Shown: piece after piece, positions 25,959 to 35,288 of the stretch
How the letters are laid out: each line of letters begins with the position of its first letter
Numbering within the stretch: the first letter of the stretch is position 1
Assembly (NCBI RefSeq): GCF_002210095.1
Contig: NZ_AQQR01000011.1
Span: 62,001 to 126,000 of the forward strand
Reading direction: 5' to 3'
DNA length: 64,000 nucleotides
Origin: Marinibacterium profundimaris
GTDB taxonomy: Bacteria; Pseudomonadota; Alphaproteobacteria; Rhodobacterales; Rhodobacteraceae
Notes under the pieces: generated by a model
Databases searched by the model: none
The model's input: only the letters and a program-made list of their open reading frames with translations
Told to the model about the DNA's origin: nothing
Position numbers and translations under genes: made by a program

Positions 25959-26540
25959 TTACAGCTCGCGCATCCAGAACTGCAGGGGCTTGTCGGTCTC
26001 CGCCTCCTGGTCGATGTCCTTCCAGGAAAAATGCGCGACCACGCCGGGCAGCGGCGCATAGCCCCTGCCCCGCCAGAACGGCTCCAGCGAACGCGCACCC
26101 TCGGGCCGCAACGGATGATCGCCGGGGCGCATCACCCCGCAGAACGCGATCCTGTCATAGCCCAGCCGCCGCGCATGGGCCTCGCGTTCGTCAAAGAACC
26201 GATGCCCGATCCCGTGGCCCCGGCATTCTGCCAGAAGCACCGATTCGGCGCAGTAGAAGACCGATCCCATGTCGATCCCCGACCCCGCGAAGGCGGCGGC
26301 GAAATCGTCGGCGTGATCGGCCAGCGGCATGCCTGTCGCAGCACCCACCAGCCGGTCACCGTCATGGGCACCGACCACGATGGCCGCCGCGCTCTCACGG
26401 TAGACCTGCAGGTAGCGGCGTTCGTAATCTACATCCCCGTCATAGAGATAGGGCCAGTCGCGAAACACGGTGATGCGCAGCCGGGCCACATCATCCAGCG
26501 CGGCGTCAAGCGCCGCGCCGGTCAGCACGCGGACCTCCAT
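25959..26540 (-). CDS. GNAT-family N-acetyltransferase
   Basis: A 193-residue acyl-CoA-dependent acetyltransferase-like protein. AIVVGAHDGDRLVGAATG is strand 4, and SVLLAECRGHGIGHRFFDER is the CoA-binding motif A (R/Q-x-x-G-x-G/A as RGHGIG). The C-terminal strand is VVAHFSWKDID. The substrate is unknown. The start at 26540 shares TGATG with the stop of the NTF2-like gene, so the pair is coupled. Confidence 0.8.
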   Translation of the reverse strand: MEVRVLTGAALDAALDDVARLRITVFRDWPYLYDGDVDYERRYLQVYRESAAAIVVGAHDGDRLVGAATGMPLADHADDFAAAFAGSGIDMGSVFYCAESVLLAECRGHGIGHRFFDEREAHARRLGYDRIAFCGVMRPGDHPLRPEGARSLEPFWRGRGYAPLPGVVAHFSWKDIDQEAETDKPLQFWMREL

Positions 26541-26932
26541 CAGGAGACCTGCGCGACCCAATCGGCGAGGTTGTAGTATGTGGTCACGCGGGAGATCTTG
26601 CCGTCCTTGATGTCAAAGAACGACCCGGCCGGCAGGCGATAGGTCTGGCCCCTGGCCTCCGGCAGGCCCGCGTCGGTGGCAAGGTAGGTGCCGTTGACGA
26701 TGTACTCGGCCGCGGCACGGGTGCCGCCCTCCGCCTCGAACACCACCATGTCGGTCAGCTCTTCGCGGTAGCAATGGCTCATATGTGCGCAGAACTCGGC
26801 GAACTTGATCTTGCCGACACGGATGCGGCCCTCGTTGACGTGATGCGCCACGTCGGTGTCCAGGCAGGCCAGCATGGCCTCCGTGTCGCCGGCGTTGAAG
26901 GCCTCGAAATACTGCTTCACGATGTCGGACAT
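26540..26932 (-). CDS. NTF2-like (SnoaL-type) fold protein
   Basis: A 130-residue protein, MSDIVKQYFEAFNAGDTEAM at the N-terminus, with the cone-shaped NTF2/SnoaL pattern including GTYLATDAGLPEARGQTY and FFDIKDGKISRVTTYYNL. It could be a ketosteroid isomerase-like enzyme or a binding protein; catalytic residues cannot be assigned. It overlaps the LMW-PTP gene by 16 bp upstream and the GNAT gene by 1 bp downstream, so the three form one translational unit. Confidence 0.78.
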   Translation of the reverse strand: MSDIVKQYFEAFNAGDTEAMLACLDTDVAHHVNEGRIRVGKIKFAEFCAHMSHCYREELTDMVVFEAEGGTRAAAEYIVNGTYLATDAGLPEARGQTYRLPAGSFFDIKDGKISRVTTYYNLADWVAQVS

Positions 26933-27390
26933 ATCGTCTCCTTGGGCGCGCCCCAGCGTTCGGTCAGCTTGCCGATGATCTGGTCGCGGGCCTTCCTGTA
27001 TTGCGCCAGCTTGTCGGCGCGGGTTTCGCCCAGCCCCGTGGGGTCGAGGATCGGCCAGTATTCCACGTCGAGGTGGAAATACCGCGTCAGCTCCAGCGCC
27101 CGCCGCTGGCTTGCGGGCGACAGGGCAATCACCAGGTCGAAGGACGACAGGTCGTCGCCCCATTGCTCCATCTCGTCGAAAGAGCGCGACCGGTGCCGGG
27201 CCAGCTCCACGCCCATCTCCTCGCAGACGGCGACCGAGAATCCGTCGATCTCCATGTCGTTCTTCACCCCGACCGACTGGACATAGGTGCCTTCGCCATA
27301 AAACTTCTTCATCAGCCCCTCGGCCATCGGGGAGCGGACGGCATTGTGATCGCAACAGAACAGAACCGATTGGGGCAACGGTTCCGACAT
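26917..27390 (-). CDS. Low-molecular-weight protein tyrosine phosphatase-like protein
   Basis: A 157-residue protein with the CX5R phosphate loop near the N-terminus, VLFCCDHNAVRSPMAEG (Cys13, Arg19), and the general-acid region YWPILDPTGLG (Asp). This group is annotated as arsenate reductase/LMW-PTP; the HN-x-x-RS variant and position after UPF0262 are typical of Alphaproteobacteria. No ars genes are nearby, so arsenate reduction is doubtful. Confidence 0.85.
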   Translation of the reverse strand: MSEPLPQSVLFCCDHNAVRSPMAEGLMKKFYGEGTYVQSVGVKNDMEIDGFSVAVCEEMGVELARHRSRSFDEMEQWGDDLSSFDLVIALSPASQRRALELTRYFHLDVEYWPILDPTGLGETRADKLAQYRKARDQIIGKLTERWGAPKETICPTS

Positions 27391-27395
27391 GGCCC

Positions 27396-27875
27396 TCAGC
27401 CCCCGAAATGCAGGACGCAGATCAGGGTGAAGAGCCTGCGGGCCGTGTCGTCGTCGACCTCCACCTTGCCCTCCAGCCGTTCCCGCAGAACCCGGCTGCC
27501 CTCGTTGTGGATGCCGCGCCGGGCCATGTCGATCGTTTCGATCTGGCTGGGCGGCAGGGTCTTCACCGCGTCGAAGTAACTTTCGCAGATCTGGAAGTAA
27601 TCCTTCACCACCTGCCGGAACGGCCCGAGCGAGAGGTGGAATTCAGCCGCGCGTTCATCGTCGGTCGTATCGACCTCGAAAACCAGGCGCTTGTCGCGGA
27701 TCGACAGGGTCACCCGGTAGGGGCCATCGGCCACGGGCCGTCCGTCGCGCGCGGGCAGGATGAACGTGTTGTCCTCGAGCAGGTCGTAGATCGCCACCTT
27801 GCGCTCCTGCTCGATCTCCGGCGTGGGCGGCGGCAGGGCGGAATCGTCCAGCGTGATCTCGGCGATATGGGACAT
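27396..27875 (-). CDS. UPF0262 family protein
   Basis: A 159-residue cytosolic protein of the alphaproteobacterial UPF0262 family: RKVAIYDLLEDNTFI, KDYFQICESYFDAVK and IETIDMARRGIHNEGS are conserved blocks. Function unknown. Located 6 bp after hisD and 5 bp before the phosphatase gene, in the conserved murA-DUF2948-hisD-UPF0262-LMW-PTP order. Confidence 0.9.
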   Translation of the reverse strand: MSHIAEITLDDSALPPPTPEIEQERKVAIYDLLEDNTFILPARDGRPVADGPYRVTLSIRDKRLVFEVDTTDDERAAEFHLSLGPFRQVVKDYFQICESYFDAVKTLPPSQIETIDMARRGIHNEGSRVLRERLEGKVEVDDDTARRLFTLICVLHFGG

Positions 27876-27881
27876 CGGCGG

Positions 27882-29183
27882 TTACCTGTTCAACATGTCG
27901 AGCCGCGCGCGAACGGACAATCCGTGGGCTTCCAGGCTCTCGGACTGCGCAAGGCGCTCTGCGGAAGGTCCGATAGCACGGAGCGCCTCCGGAGTCATCC
28001 GCGCCAGCGTGGTGCGCTTGAGGAAATCCATGACCGACAGCCCCGAGGAGAAGCGCGCCGACCGCGCGGTGGGCAGAACGTGGTTCGGGCCGCCCACGTA
28101 GTCGCCGATCGCCTCGGGCGTCCACTGACCCAGGAAGATCGCGCCGGCATGAATGCAATGCGGCGCCAGCGCCTCCGGATCCGCCACGCAGAGTTCGAGA
28201 TGCTCAGGCGCGATGCGGTTCGACAGCTTCGCGGCTGTGGCCAGATCGGGCACGGTGATGACCGCGCCAAAGTCGCGCCAGGAGATGCCGGCGATGGTGC
28301 GGCGCTCCAGCGTTTCAAGCCGCTTGTCCACCGCTGCGGCCACCGCCTGGCCAAACGCGGCGTCGGTGGTGATCAGCAGCGATTGCGCGCTTTCGTCATG
28401 TTCAGCCTGGCTGAGCAGGTCGAGCGCGATCCAGTCCGGATCGTTGTCGCCATCGGCGATCACCAGGATCTCGGACGGTCCCGCGATCATATCGATGCCG
28501 ACCTTGCCGAAGACCCGCCGTTTCGCGGCGGCGACAAAGGCGTTGCCCGGCCCGGTGATCTTGTCCACGGGGGGAATGGTTTCGGTGCCATAGGCCAGCG
28601 CGGCGATCGCCTGCGCGCCGCCGATGCGATAGATCTCGTCCACCCCCGCCAGCCGCGCGGCCAGCAGGACCAGCGGGTTCACCTCACCCCCCGGGGTGGG
28701 CACGGTAATCGCCAGCCGCTCCACGCCCGCCACCTTGGCCGGGATCGCGTTCATCAGGACCGACGACGGATAGCTTGCCAGCCCGCCCGGGACGTAGAGG
28801 CCGGCGGCCGAGACCGGAGACCAGCGCCAGCCCAGCGTGGCTCCGGCGGGATCGGTCCAGCTGGCATCCTCGGGCATCTGCCGGTCGTGGTAGGCGCGGA
28901 TGCGCGCGGCGGCCTGATCCAGAGCGGCGCGGTCCTCGGCGCCGACTTTCTCGATCTGCGCGTCGACCTCCTGCGCTGTGAACGCCAGCGTGTCGGGCGT
29001 CAACGTCAGGCGGTCGAACTTCTCGGTCAGGGCCACCAGCGCCGCGTCGCCTTCGGCACGCACACGCGCGATGATGCCCGCGACGATGTCGTCGACATCC
29101 GCGCTGTCCTCGCGCTTGGCGGCCAGCAGCGTGGCAAAGGATGCTTCGAACTCCGGATCGGCGCTGTTGAGAAAGACCGGCAT
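27882..29183 (-). CDS. hisD: Histidinol dehydrogenase (HisD)
   Basis: Two-step NAD-dependent oxidation of L-histidinol to L-histidine. The 433-residue protein shows YVPGGLASYPSSVLMNAIPA, GGAQAIAALAYGTETIPPVD, KITGPGNAFVAAAKR and the zinc/catalytic region IAPEHLELC, then GPNHVLPT. ATG at 29183 (MPVFLNSADPEF) is the standard start. It is separated from DUF2948/murA by a gap with paired hairpins, so it may have its own promoter. Confidence 0.96.
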   Translation of the reverse strand: MPVFLNSADPEFEASFATLLAAKREDSADVDDIVAGIIARVRAEGDAALVALTEKFDRLTLTPDTLAFTAQEVDAQIEKVGAEDRAALDQAAARIRAYHDRQMPEDASWTDPAGATLGWRWSPVSAAGLYVPGGLASYPSSVLMNAIPAKVAGVERLAITVPTPGGEVNPLVLLAARLAGVDEIYRIGGAQAIAALAYGTETIPPVDKITGPGNAFVAAAKRRVFGKVGIDMIAGPSEILVIADGDNDPDWIALDLLSQAEHDESAQSLLITTDAAFGQAVAAAVDKRLETLERRTIAGISWRDFGAVITVPDLATAAKLSNRIAPEHLELCVADPEALAPHCIHAGAIFLGQWTPEAIGDYVGGPNHVLPTARSARFSSGLSVMDFLKRTTLARMTPEALRAIGPSAERLAQSESLEAHGLSVRARLDMLNR

Positions 29184-29293
29184 GACATGTTCCTCGATTG
29201 ATCCGCCGCACATAGCGGGACGCCGGGGCAGGCTCAAGATCTGCGCCCGTGCGACGAAAGCATCAGCGCGATGGGCATTCGGGCCGCGCGGAC

Positions 29294-29340
29294 CAAATTT
29301 CTTCAAGAGAAATTTGCCAAGATTTTCCGGGAAAATCTTG
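29294..29340. repeat. Tandem AT-rich hairpins (CAAATTTCT.. and CAAGATTTTCC..)
   Basis: Two adjacent near-perfect inverted repeats: CAAATTTCT-tcaag-AGAAATTTG (29294-29316) and CAAGATTTTCC-g-GGAAAATCTTG (29318-29340). They lie just beyond the DUF2948 stop (minus strand) and before hisD. The AT-rich paired stems stand out from the surrounding GC-rich DNA. They probably act as a transcription terminator or an extragenic palindromic repeat; from memory, similar sequences occur widely in roseobacter genomes. Confidence 0.7.
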
Positions 29341-29351
29341 TTGCGCCCGGC

Positions 29352-29831
29352 TCAGGCGTCGTGATCGGGGATCTTGCCCGAGGGCGCCTCGTAGGGCCGG
29401 GTCACATCGCGCAGCGTGACATCCAGCGCCTCGACCTCCAGCCGGATGCCGCCGTCACCGGCCAGCGTCAGCACCACGTGGCCGGTGCCGTCCTCGGCCG
29501 GCTCGAAGGTCACCGACAGCAGCGACAGGATCACGTCCTTGTCCGCCCGGTCGATCCCCTGCGAGGCCACGCGCAGCACGTTCTCGACGCTCAGCACCGA
29601 TTGCACCCGTTCGACGGGTCGGTTGCGGGCCTTGGCGTTCGGCGCGTCCTCCCAGCGGAAGCGGTTGAGCAGGATGGCGAACTGGCGCGCCTTGGGGCGC
29701 CAGGCCATCTCGGTGATCGGAAAGACCGCGTCCTGCACCAGCGCGGCCAGGACACCGAGATCCTCGTCATCCAGCGCACCAAGATAAAGCGGCGCCTCGC
29801 CTCCGTCCTCGAACCGCGCGTCCTCAGTCAT
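29352..29831 (-). CDS. DUF2948 family protein
   Basis: A 159-residue cytosolic protein typical of DUF2948: LYLGALDDEDLGVLAALVQD, ITEMAWRPKARQFAILLNRF and LTLAGDGGIRLEVEALDVTL. Function unknown, but it is almost always next to murA in Alphaproteobacteria. Its start overlaps the murA stop by 1 bp, so it is translationally coupled. Confidence 0.9.
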   Translation of the reverse strand: MTEDARFEDGGEAPLYLGALDDEDLGVLAALVQDAVFPITEMAWRPKARQFAILLNRFRWEDAPNAKARNRPVERVQSVLSVENVLRVASQGIDRADKDVILSLLSVTFEPAEDGTGHVVLTLAGDGGIRLEVEALDVTLRDVTRPYEAPSGKIPDHDA

Positions 29832-31096
29832 CAGCCCGGCACCCGTTCGATGATCGCACCCACGGCGCGCAGCTTTTCCTCGACCTGCTCATAGCCGCGG
29901 TCCAGGTGATAGACCCGGCTGACCGTGGTGTCGCCCTCGGCCGCGAGCCCCGCGAGGATCAGCGAGACCGAGGCGCGCAGATCCGTCGCCATGACCGGAG
30001 CCCCCTTCAGCTTGGACACGCCCGTGACCTTCGCGGTGCCGCCCTGCACGTCGATCCGCGCGCCCATGCGCATCAGCTCGGGCGCATGCATGAAGCGGTT
30101 CTCGAAGATCTTCTCTTCCAGCACGCTCACCCCTTCGGCCGTCGTCAGCAGCGCCATCATCTGCGCCTGCAGGTCGGTCGGGAAGCCCGGGAAGGGCGCG
30201 GTGGTCACGTCCACCGCGTGGATGCCGTTGCCATTTCGGCTGACCTTGATGCCCTTGTCGGTGTCGGTGACCGTCACGCCGGCTTCTTCAAGCTTCTCGA
30301 TGAAGGCCGTCAGCAGGTCCTGCCGGCCGCCCAGCAGCTCCACCTCGCCGCCGGCAATGGCCGGGGCCAGCATGTAGGTGCCCAGTTCGATCCGGTCGGT
30401 CACCACCTGGTGCGTCGCGCCCGACAGGCGCTCGACCCCCTGGATGGTGATCGTGTCGGTGCCCTCGCCGTCGATCTGCGCCCCCATGCGGCGCAGGCAC
30501 TGGGCCAGGTCGACGATCTCGGGCTCGCGCGCGGCGTTTTTCAGAACGGTCGTGCCCTTCGCCAGCGTCGCGGCCATCAGCGCGTTCTCGGTCGCACCCA
30601 CGGAGACGAAGGGGAATTCGAACACCGCCCCTTTCAGCCCGCCCGGGGCCTTGGCATGGACATAGCCGTCACGCAGCTCCAGCTCGGCGCCCAGCGCCTC
30701 CAGCGCCTTGAGATGCAGGTCCACGGGCCGCGCGCCGATCGCGCAGCCGCCCGGCAGAGACACCACGGCCGCCCCGGCGCGCGCCAGCATCGGCCCCAGC
30801 ACGAGGATCGAGGCGCGCATCTTGCGGACGATGTCGTAATCCGCCGTGAGGTTCGACAGGTCATGGCTCGACATCGCCAGCACCTTGCCCTCGTTCAGGG
30901 TCGACACCTCGGCGCCCAGCGATTGCAGCAGCGTCGTCATGGTGCGGATGTCCGACAGCCGCGGCGCATTGGTCAGCGTCAGCGGCTCGTCCGACAGCAG
31001 GGTCGCGGGCATCAGCGTCAGGCAGGCGTTCTTGGCGCCTGCGATCGGGATCTGCCCGTTCAGCGGGCCATTGCCCGTCACGATAATGGAATCCAT
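29831..31096 (-). CDS. murA: UDP-N-acetylglucosamine 1-carboxyvinyltransferase (MurA)
   Basis: First committed step of peptidoglycan synthesis, transfer of enolpyruvate from PEP to UDP-GlcNAc. The 421-residue protein starts [20 protein letters not shown] with the conserved GAKNA, and the active-site Cys is in [28 protein letters not shown] is a C-terminal hallmark. The Cys form is fosfomycin-sensitive by family knowledge. Start at 31096 is where similarity begins. Confidence 0.97.
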   Translation of the reverse strand: MDSIIVTGNGPLNGQIPIAGAKNACLTLMPATLLSDEPLTLTNAPRLSDIRTMTTLLQSLGAEVSTLNEGKVLAMSSHDLSNLTADYDIVRKMRASILVLGPMLARAGAAVVSLPGGCAIGARPVDLHLKALEALGAELELRDGYVHAKAPGGLKGAVFEFPFVSVGATENALMAATLAKGTTVLKNAAREPEIVDLAQCLRRMGAQIDGEGTDTITIQGVERLSGATHQVVTDRIELGTYMLAPAIAGGEVELLGGRQDLLTAFIEKLEEAGVTVTDTDKGIKVSRNGNGIHAVDVTTAPFPGFPTDLQAQMMALLTTAEGVSVLEEKIFENRFMHAPELMRMGARIDVQGGTAKVTGVSKLKGAPVMATDLRASVSLILAGLAAEGDTTVSRVYHLDRGYEQVEEKLRAVGAIIERVPG

Positions 31097-31103
31097 ACCT
31101 GTC

Positions 31104-31286
31104 TCAGTCCTCGTTCCCGGCCTCTTCGGGCGTTTCACCTGTCCCGTGCTTCGGTGCGGAGGAAGTTGATCGGGCGCGCGCCTGTGCCTTGCGCCGGGCC
31201 ATGTTGGCCTTCAGCGCGGCTTTCAGCCGGTCTTCCCGAGTCGTCGCCTGTTTTGCCCCGCCCGACGGGCTTTTCTTATCCGTCAT
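31104..31286 (-). CDS. Small basic hypothetical protein upstream of murA
   Basis: A 60-residue, Lys/Arg/Ala-rich protein ([20 protein letters not shown], then [19 protein letters not shown]) with an acidic tail (EEAGNED). It ends 7 bp before murA. No domain is recognised. Similar short basic frames precede murA in relatives, from memory; the helix [15 protein letters not shown] is the probable conserved core. Confidence 0.6.
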   Translation of the reverse strand: MTDKKSPSGGAKQATTREDRLKAALKANMARRKAQARARSTSSAPKHGTGETPEEAGNED

Positions 31287-31369
31287 GCCCCTGTCTATCG
31301 CAGCATGAAAAACACGTCCAGATAGCCCTTGCGCCCCCCGGAATTTGCAATTAGAGACCCGCCCACGGC

Positions 31370-31444
<75 letters not shown>

Positions 31445-31853
31445 TCTCTCCTGAAATCATCGTTTTCGGCAGTTTGACGGCGACTTTCCCATTAAGCCGC
31501 GCGTTTCGCCGATCTGTCGCGGCCCCTGGGCCGCAACAGGCGGATCCCTGCCGCCCGGGCCGAATCCCGGCCCGGGCGTTCGGCGTGATTCTCTCGCGCG
31601 GGTCAGCGGCGGAACCGCACCGCCCGACGCGCAAAGACCCCCGGGCAATGAACCGGACCGCTCCGCCCGAGGCTGGTGGGTCCTCGCGGTTCGGGCGAAG
31701 TAGAGCAATGGGGCCTGCCCTTCCCCGCCCCGGCTCCGGCCATGCTTGCAGGGAACAAGGTCTGGACGGCAGGTTGATCGGGCGCTAGCGGGTCGCGATC
31801 GCCCCGGGCGCCGTGCCGGGAACGCAAGGTTGGGTCATGACGGAGGGTCTGAC
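31445..31853. other. Gap after tRNA-Thr with no supported gene
   Basis: About 410 bp of GC-rich DNA between tRNA-Thr and the methyltransferase gene. It contains several hairpins (for example GGCCCGGGC around 31570 and GAACCG...CGGTTC at 31650-31692) but no convincing reading frame or known structured RNA. Confidence 0.4.
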
Positions 31854-32468
31854 ATGAACAAGGTGATACCGGACCCTGAGGATACGCGGGACGTCTATGA
31901 GCGCCAGGCGGCGCTTTACGATGCCGCGCGGTCGCGGGCATTGTTCGAGGCAAAGTGGCTGGCGCGCTTCACCGCAAGCCTGCCACCGGGCGGGCGCGTG
32001 CTGGACCTGGGCTGCGGCAGTGGCGAGCCGATCGCGCGGTGGTTCATCGCCGAGGGCTTCACCGTCACCGGCGTCGATTTCGCCCGCGCCATGCTGGACA
32101 TCGCCCGGGGCCGCTGGCCCGAGGGCGACTGGCGCGAGGCCGACATGCGGCAGCTGGAGCTGGGCGAGACCTTTGACGGGATCATCGCCTGGGACAGCTT
32201 CTTCCACCTGCGCCCCGAGGAACAGGCCGATTGCATCGCCCGGATCGCGGCGCATCTGGAACCGGGTGGCGCGTTTCTCACCACGGTCGGTCATCGCGCC
32301 GGGTCCGAGGCGGGGACCGTGGGCAATGAGCCGGTCTATCACGCCTCGCTCTCGCCCGCCGGATATGCGCAATGCCTGGAAGAGAACGGCATGCGGCTGA
32401 CCGGTTTCATGGCCCGCGATCCAGAAACACAGGATCACAGCGTGCTGATGGCCCGCAAGGACGGCTGA
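31854..32468 (+). CDS. Class I SAM-dependent methyltransferase
   Basis: A 204-residue Methyltransf_11/25-type protein: motif I RVLDLGCGSGEPIARWF, motif II TGVDFARAMLD, motif post-I/IV DGIIAWDSFFHL and C-terminal DHSVLMARK. An N-terminal helix with YERQAALYDAARS is the usual lid. Substrate unknown. GGAGGG precedes the ATG; the frame extends upstream without similarity. Confidence 0.82.
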   Translation: MNKVIPDPEDTRDVYERQAALYDAARSRALFEAKWLARFTASLPPGGRVLDLGCGSGEPIARWFIAEGFTVTGVDFARAMLDIARGRWPEGDWREADMRQLELGETFDGIIAWDSFFHLRPEEQADCIARIAAHLEPGGAFLTTVGHRAGSEAGTVGNEPVYHASLSPAGYAQCLEENGMRLTGFMARDPETQDHSVLMARKDG

Positions 32469-32592
32469 TCCGGCTCCCGCCCTGGCCGCGCCCTGTGGCC
32501 CCCGGGGATTGCCACGCCCCTGCCCCGCCGCTAGGCCATGACCGCGCCGCGCAATCCGGCGGCGCGTGGATGACGCCCGGAGGATGCGCCCC

Positions 32593-33045
32593 GTGACCAA
32601 GCTCTACATCGATGCTGATGCCTGCCCGGTGAAGGCCGAGGCCGAGCGCGTGGCCACACGGCTGAAGGTCGAGATGCTGCTGGTCTGCAACGGCGGGCTG
32701 CGGCCCTCGCAGAACCCGCTGGTCAGGCTGATCATCGTCGATGAAGGCGCGGACGAGGCGGATCGATGGATTGCCGACCAGTGCGGGCCGGGCGATGTGG
32801 TGGTGACTTCGGACCTGCCGCTGGCGGACCGCTGCCTGAAGGCCGGGGCGCAGGTGCTTCAGCACAACGGCGAGGCTTTGAGCATCGCCAACATCGGCCC
32901 GCGCCTGGCGACGCGGGACCTGATGCAGGACATCCGCGCCTCAGACCCGTTCCACCAGGGCGGCGGGCGCGCGTTTTCCAAGGCGGACAGGTCGCGCTTC
33001 CTGCAGGCGCTGGACCGGGCCCTGAGCGCCGCATTGCGCGGCTGA
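32593..33045 (+). CDS. YaiI/YqxD family protein (DUF188)
   Basis: A 150-residue PIN-like fold protein: [18 protein letters not shown] at the N-terminus (Asp-x-Asp), [11 protein letters not shown] and [13 protein letters not shown]. These acidic residues match the predicted nuclease site of the DUF188 group. The GTG at 32593 is preferred because a GGAGG lies 9 nt upstream; the ATG at 32584 abuts that GGAGG. Confidence 0.88.
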   Translation: MTKLYIDADACPVKAEAERVATRLKVEMLLVCNGGLRPSQNPLVRLIIVDEGADEADRWIADQCGPGDVVVTSDLPLADRCLKAGAQVLQHNGEALSIANIGPRLATRDLMQDIRASDPFHQGGGRAFSKADRSRFLQALDRALSAALRG

Positions 33046-33132
33046 GCGCAGGGCCGACGGTTCAGGGGCGGACGCCCGGCCGATCCGCGTCAGGGCGATC
33101 CCGGCTGTCTCGGGCCCCGCCGACACCCACGA

Positions 33133-34137
33133 TCACAGCGGGAAGTGGCACCGCACCCGGTGTCCGCCGCCGGTGTCGAACTCCTCGGGCAGGACCGACC
33201 GGCAGATCGCCTTGGCCGCCCGGCAGCGCGGGGCAAAGCTGCACCCGGACGGCAGGGCGCGCAGATCGGGGGGCGTGCCGGGGATGGCGCCCAGCGGCTT
33301 GCCCTTCTCCTGCTCGGCCACGGTCGAGGCGAGCATCCCCTTGGTATAGTGATGTTTCGGGTCCAGCAGCACGTCGCGGACCGAGCCGTATTCGACCAGC
33401 CGGCCGGCGTACATCACCGCCACCTTGTCGGCGATCTGCGCCGCCACGCCCAGGTCATGGGTGACAAAGATCACCGACATGCCCAGCTCTTTCTGCAGCC
33501 GTCGCAGCAGCACCAGCACCTGAATCTGGACCGAGGCATCGAGCGCCGTGGTCGGTTCGTCCGCCAGCAGCAGGCTGGGGTTGCAGGACAGCGCCACCGC
33601 GATCATCGCCCGCTGGCGCAGCCCGCCCGATAGCTCGTGCGGATAGGCCTTCAGCCGCCGTTCCGGCGACGGCACGCGGACCAGTTCCAGCAGCTCCAGC
33701 GCACGTTTCATCGCGGCCTCCTGCGGGATGCCCTCGTGCAGGCGCACCGTCTCGGCGATCTGCTCGCCCACGGTATAAAGCGGGTCCAGCGCGGTCATCG
33801 GCTCCTGGAAGATCATCGACACGGTGGAGCCACGCAGCTTGCGCATCTGCCGCTCCGGGACGGACTGGATATCGTGGCCGTCGACTTCCATCGTGCCCTC
33901 GATCACCGTGCGTTTCGGCGGATGCAGCCGCATGAGCGCGCGCATCATCACCGACTTGCCCGACCCGCTTTCGCCGATCACGCACATGACTTCGCCGCGC
34001 TTGAGCTCGAAGTTGATGCCGTTGACGGCGCTGACGGATTCCTCGCGGCTGACGAAGGTGACCTTCAGATCCTCGACCCGCACCAGCGGGCCCGTGGTGG
34101 CGCCGGGGGCGGGTTTGGCGGGGGACATGTCGTTCAT
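33133..34137 (-). CDS. Dipeptide/oligopeptide-type ABC transporter ATP-binding protein (OppD-like)
   Basis: A 334-residue ATPase with Walker [13 protein letters not shown]-loop [12 protein letters not shown], signature [12 protein letters not shown], Walker [13 protein letters not shown] and H-loop THD. The C-terminal oligo_HPY extension has the paired cysteines [17 protein letters not shown]. It forms a heterodimer with the next ATPase. Last gene of the four-gene importer run; the substrate is probably a small amide or peptide given the amidase genes beside it. Confidence 0.93.
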   Translation of the reverse strand: MNDMSPAKPAPGATTGPLVRVEDLKVTFVSREESVSAVNGINFELKRGEVMCVIGESGSGKSVMMRALMRLHPPKRTVIEGTMEVDGHDIQSVPERQMRKLRGSTVSMIFQEPMTALDPLYTVGEQIAETVRLHEGIPQEAAMKRALELLELVRVPSPERRLKAYPHELSGGLRQRAMIAVALSCNPSLLLADEPTTALDASVQIQVLVLLRRLQKELGMSVIFVTHDLGVAAQIADKVAVMYAGRLVEYGSVRDVLLDPKHHYTKGMLASTVAEQEKGKPLGAIPGTPPDLRALPSGCSFAPRCRAAKAICRSVLPEEFDTGGGHRVRCHFPL

Positions 34138-34140
34138 GGA

Positions 34141-35268
34141 TCAGGCCTCCATCGGCGCGGGGGCGGCCGCGCTGCGCTTGAGCAGCTCCGCCTGGGTCGG
34201 CGCCTTCGAATGGCCGGAGTTCGGCTGGGCCATGAAACAGGCCGTCAGATGTTGGTCGCGCCCGGCGCGCAGGGTGTCGCCCAGCTCCGGCATCTTCGAT
34301 GAACAGATCTCTTCGGCGAAGGGGCAGCGCGGGTGAAAGCGGCAGCCCGAGGGCGGGTTCACCGGGTTCGGCGGATCGCCCGCCAGCGGCGCCTGTTCGA
34401 CCCGGTCGTCGGGATGCATCGACAGCTGACAGTCCAGCAGCGCCCTGGTGTAGGGATGACGCGGATCGGCATAGATCCGGTCCACCGGCCCGATCTCGAC
34501 CACCTGGCCCAGGTACATGACCAGCACCCGGTCCGAGATGTAATGCACCACGTGCAGGTCATGGCTGATGAAGACATAGGTCAGGTCCAGCTGTGCCTTC
34601 AGCGCGTTGAGCAGGTTCAGAACCTGCGCCTCGACCGACTTGTCCAGAGCCGAAACGGCCTCGTCCAGGATCAGCATCCGGGGATCCAGCGCAAGCGCAC
34701 GGGCGATGTTTACCCGCTGCTTCTGCCCGCCCGACAGCTCGTGCGGATAACGCGCGCCAAAAAGAGAGGGCCGCAGCCCAACCTTCTCGAGGATGTCGCG
34801 CGCGATCTCGCGCGCTTTCTTCTTCGAGATGCCCGGCTGTTTCGAGGGACCGTAGGCCACCGAATCCTCGACCGTCAGCCGGGGATTGAGCGAAGAATAG
34901 CTGTCCTGGAACACCATCTGCATCGACCGGCGCAGGTCCTGCAGGGGCATCCCCTGGTAGGTGCCCACCGAGAGACCGTCGAGGATGATCTCGCCTTCGT
35001 CCTTGTCCATCAGGTGCATCAGCAGTCGCGCCAGCGTGGACTTGCCGCAGCCGGATTCGCCCACTACGCCCAGCGTCTCTCCCTTCATGACCGAGAACGA
35101 TACGCCGTCCACCGCCTTCACCTCGGCCACCTGACGGTTCAACAGGCCGGCGTGGATCGGGAAGTGCTTCTTGACGTCTCGGGCGATAAGCATCGGCTGG
35201 GCGGGGCCGCCGGTATCGCGGGGATGGGGGTCGCGGACATGGGGTTCGGGTTTCTTCGGGTGTTCCAT
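34141..35268 (-). CDS. Dipeptide/oligopeptide-type ABC transporter ATP-binding protein (OppF-like)
   Basis: A 375-residue ATPase: Walker A GESGCGKSTLA, Q-loop MVFQDSYSSLNP, signature LSGGQKQRVNIA, Walker B MLILDEAVSALD, H-loop ISHD, and a C-terminal oligo_HPY domain with RFHPRCPFAEEIC. Start at 35268 (MEHPKKPEPH); the frame is open far upstream through the overlapping permease gene in another frame. It ends 3 bp before the second ATPase gene. Confidence 0.93.
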   Translation of the reverse strand: MEHPKKPEPHVRDPHPRDTGGPAQPMLIARDVKKHFPIHAGLLNRQVAEVKAVDGVSFSVMKGETLGVVGESGCGKSTLARLLMHLMDKDEGEIILDGLSVGTYQGMPLQDLRRSMQMVFQDSYSSLNPRLTVEDSVAYGPSKQPGISKKKAREIARDILEKVGLRPSLFGARYPHELSGGQKQRVNIARALALDPRMLILDEAVSALDKSVEAQVLNLLNALKAQLDLTYVFISHDLHVVHYISDRVLVMYLGQVVEIGPVDRIYADPRHPYTRALLDCQLSMHPDDRVEQAPLAGDPPNPVNPPSGCRFHPRCPFAEEICSSKMPELGDTLRAGRDQHLTACFMAQPNSGHSKAPTQAELLKRSAAAPAPMEA

Positions 35269-35288
35269 GGCTTGGCCTTTCCGGGGGC

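Noticed and set aside
26917-27390. Arsenate reductase annotation for the LMW-PTP-like protein
   Set aside because: The CX5R loop fits both groups, but no ars genes are nearby and the gene belongs to a conserved housekeeping block; the nearest ArsR-type regulator at 22101 lacks the ELCV metal motif.
31650-31692. GAACCG...CGGTTC hairpin with a GGTGGG in its loop
   Set aside because: Resembles the G-loop family superficially but has only one G-run and an irregular stem, and does not follow a stop codon.
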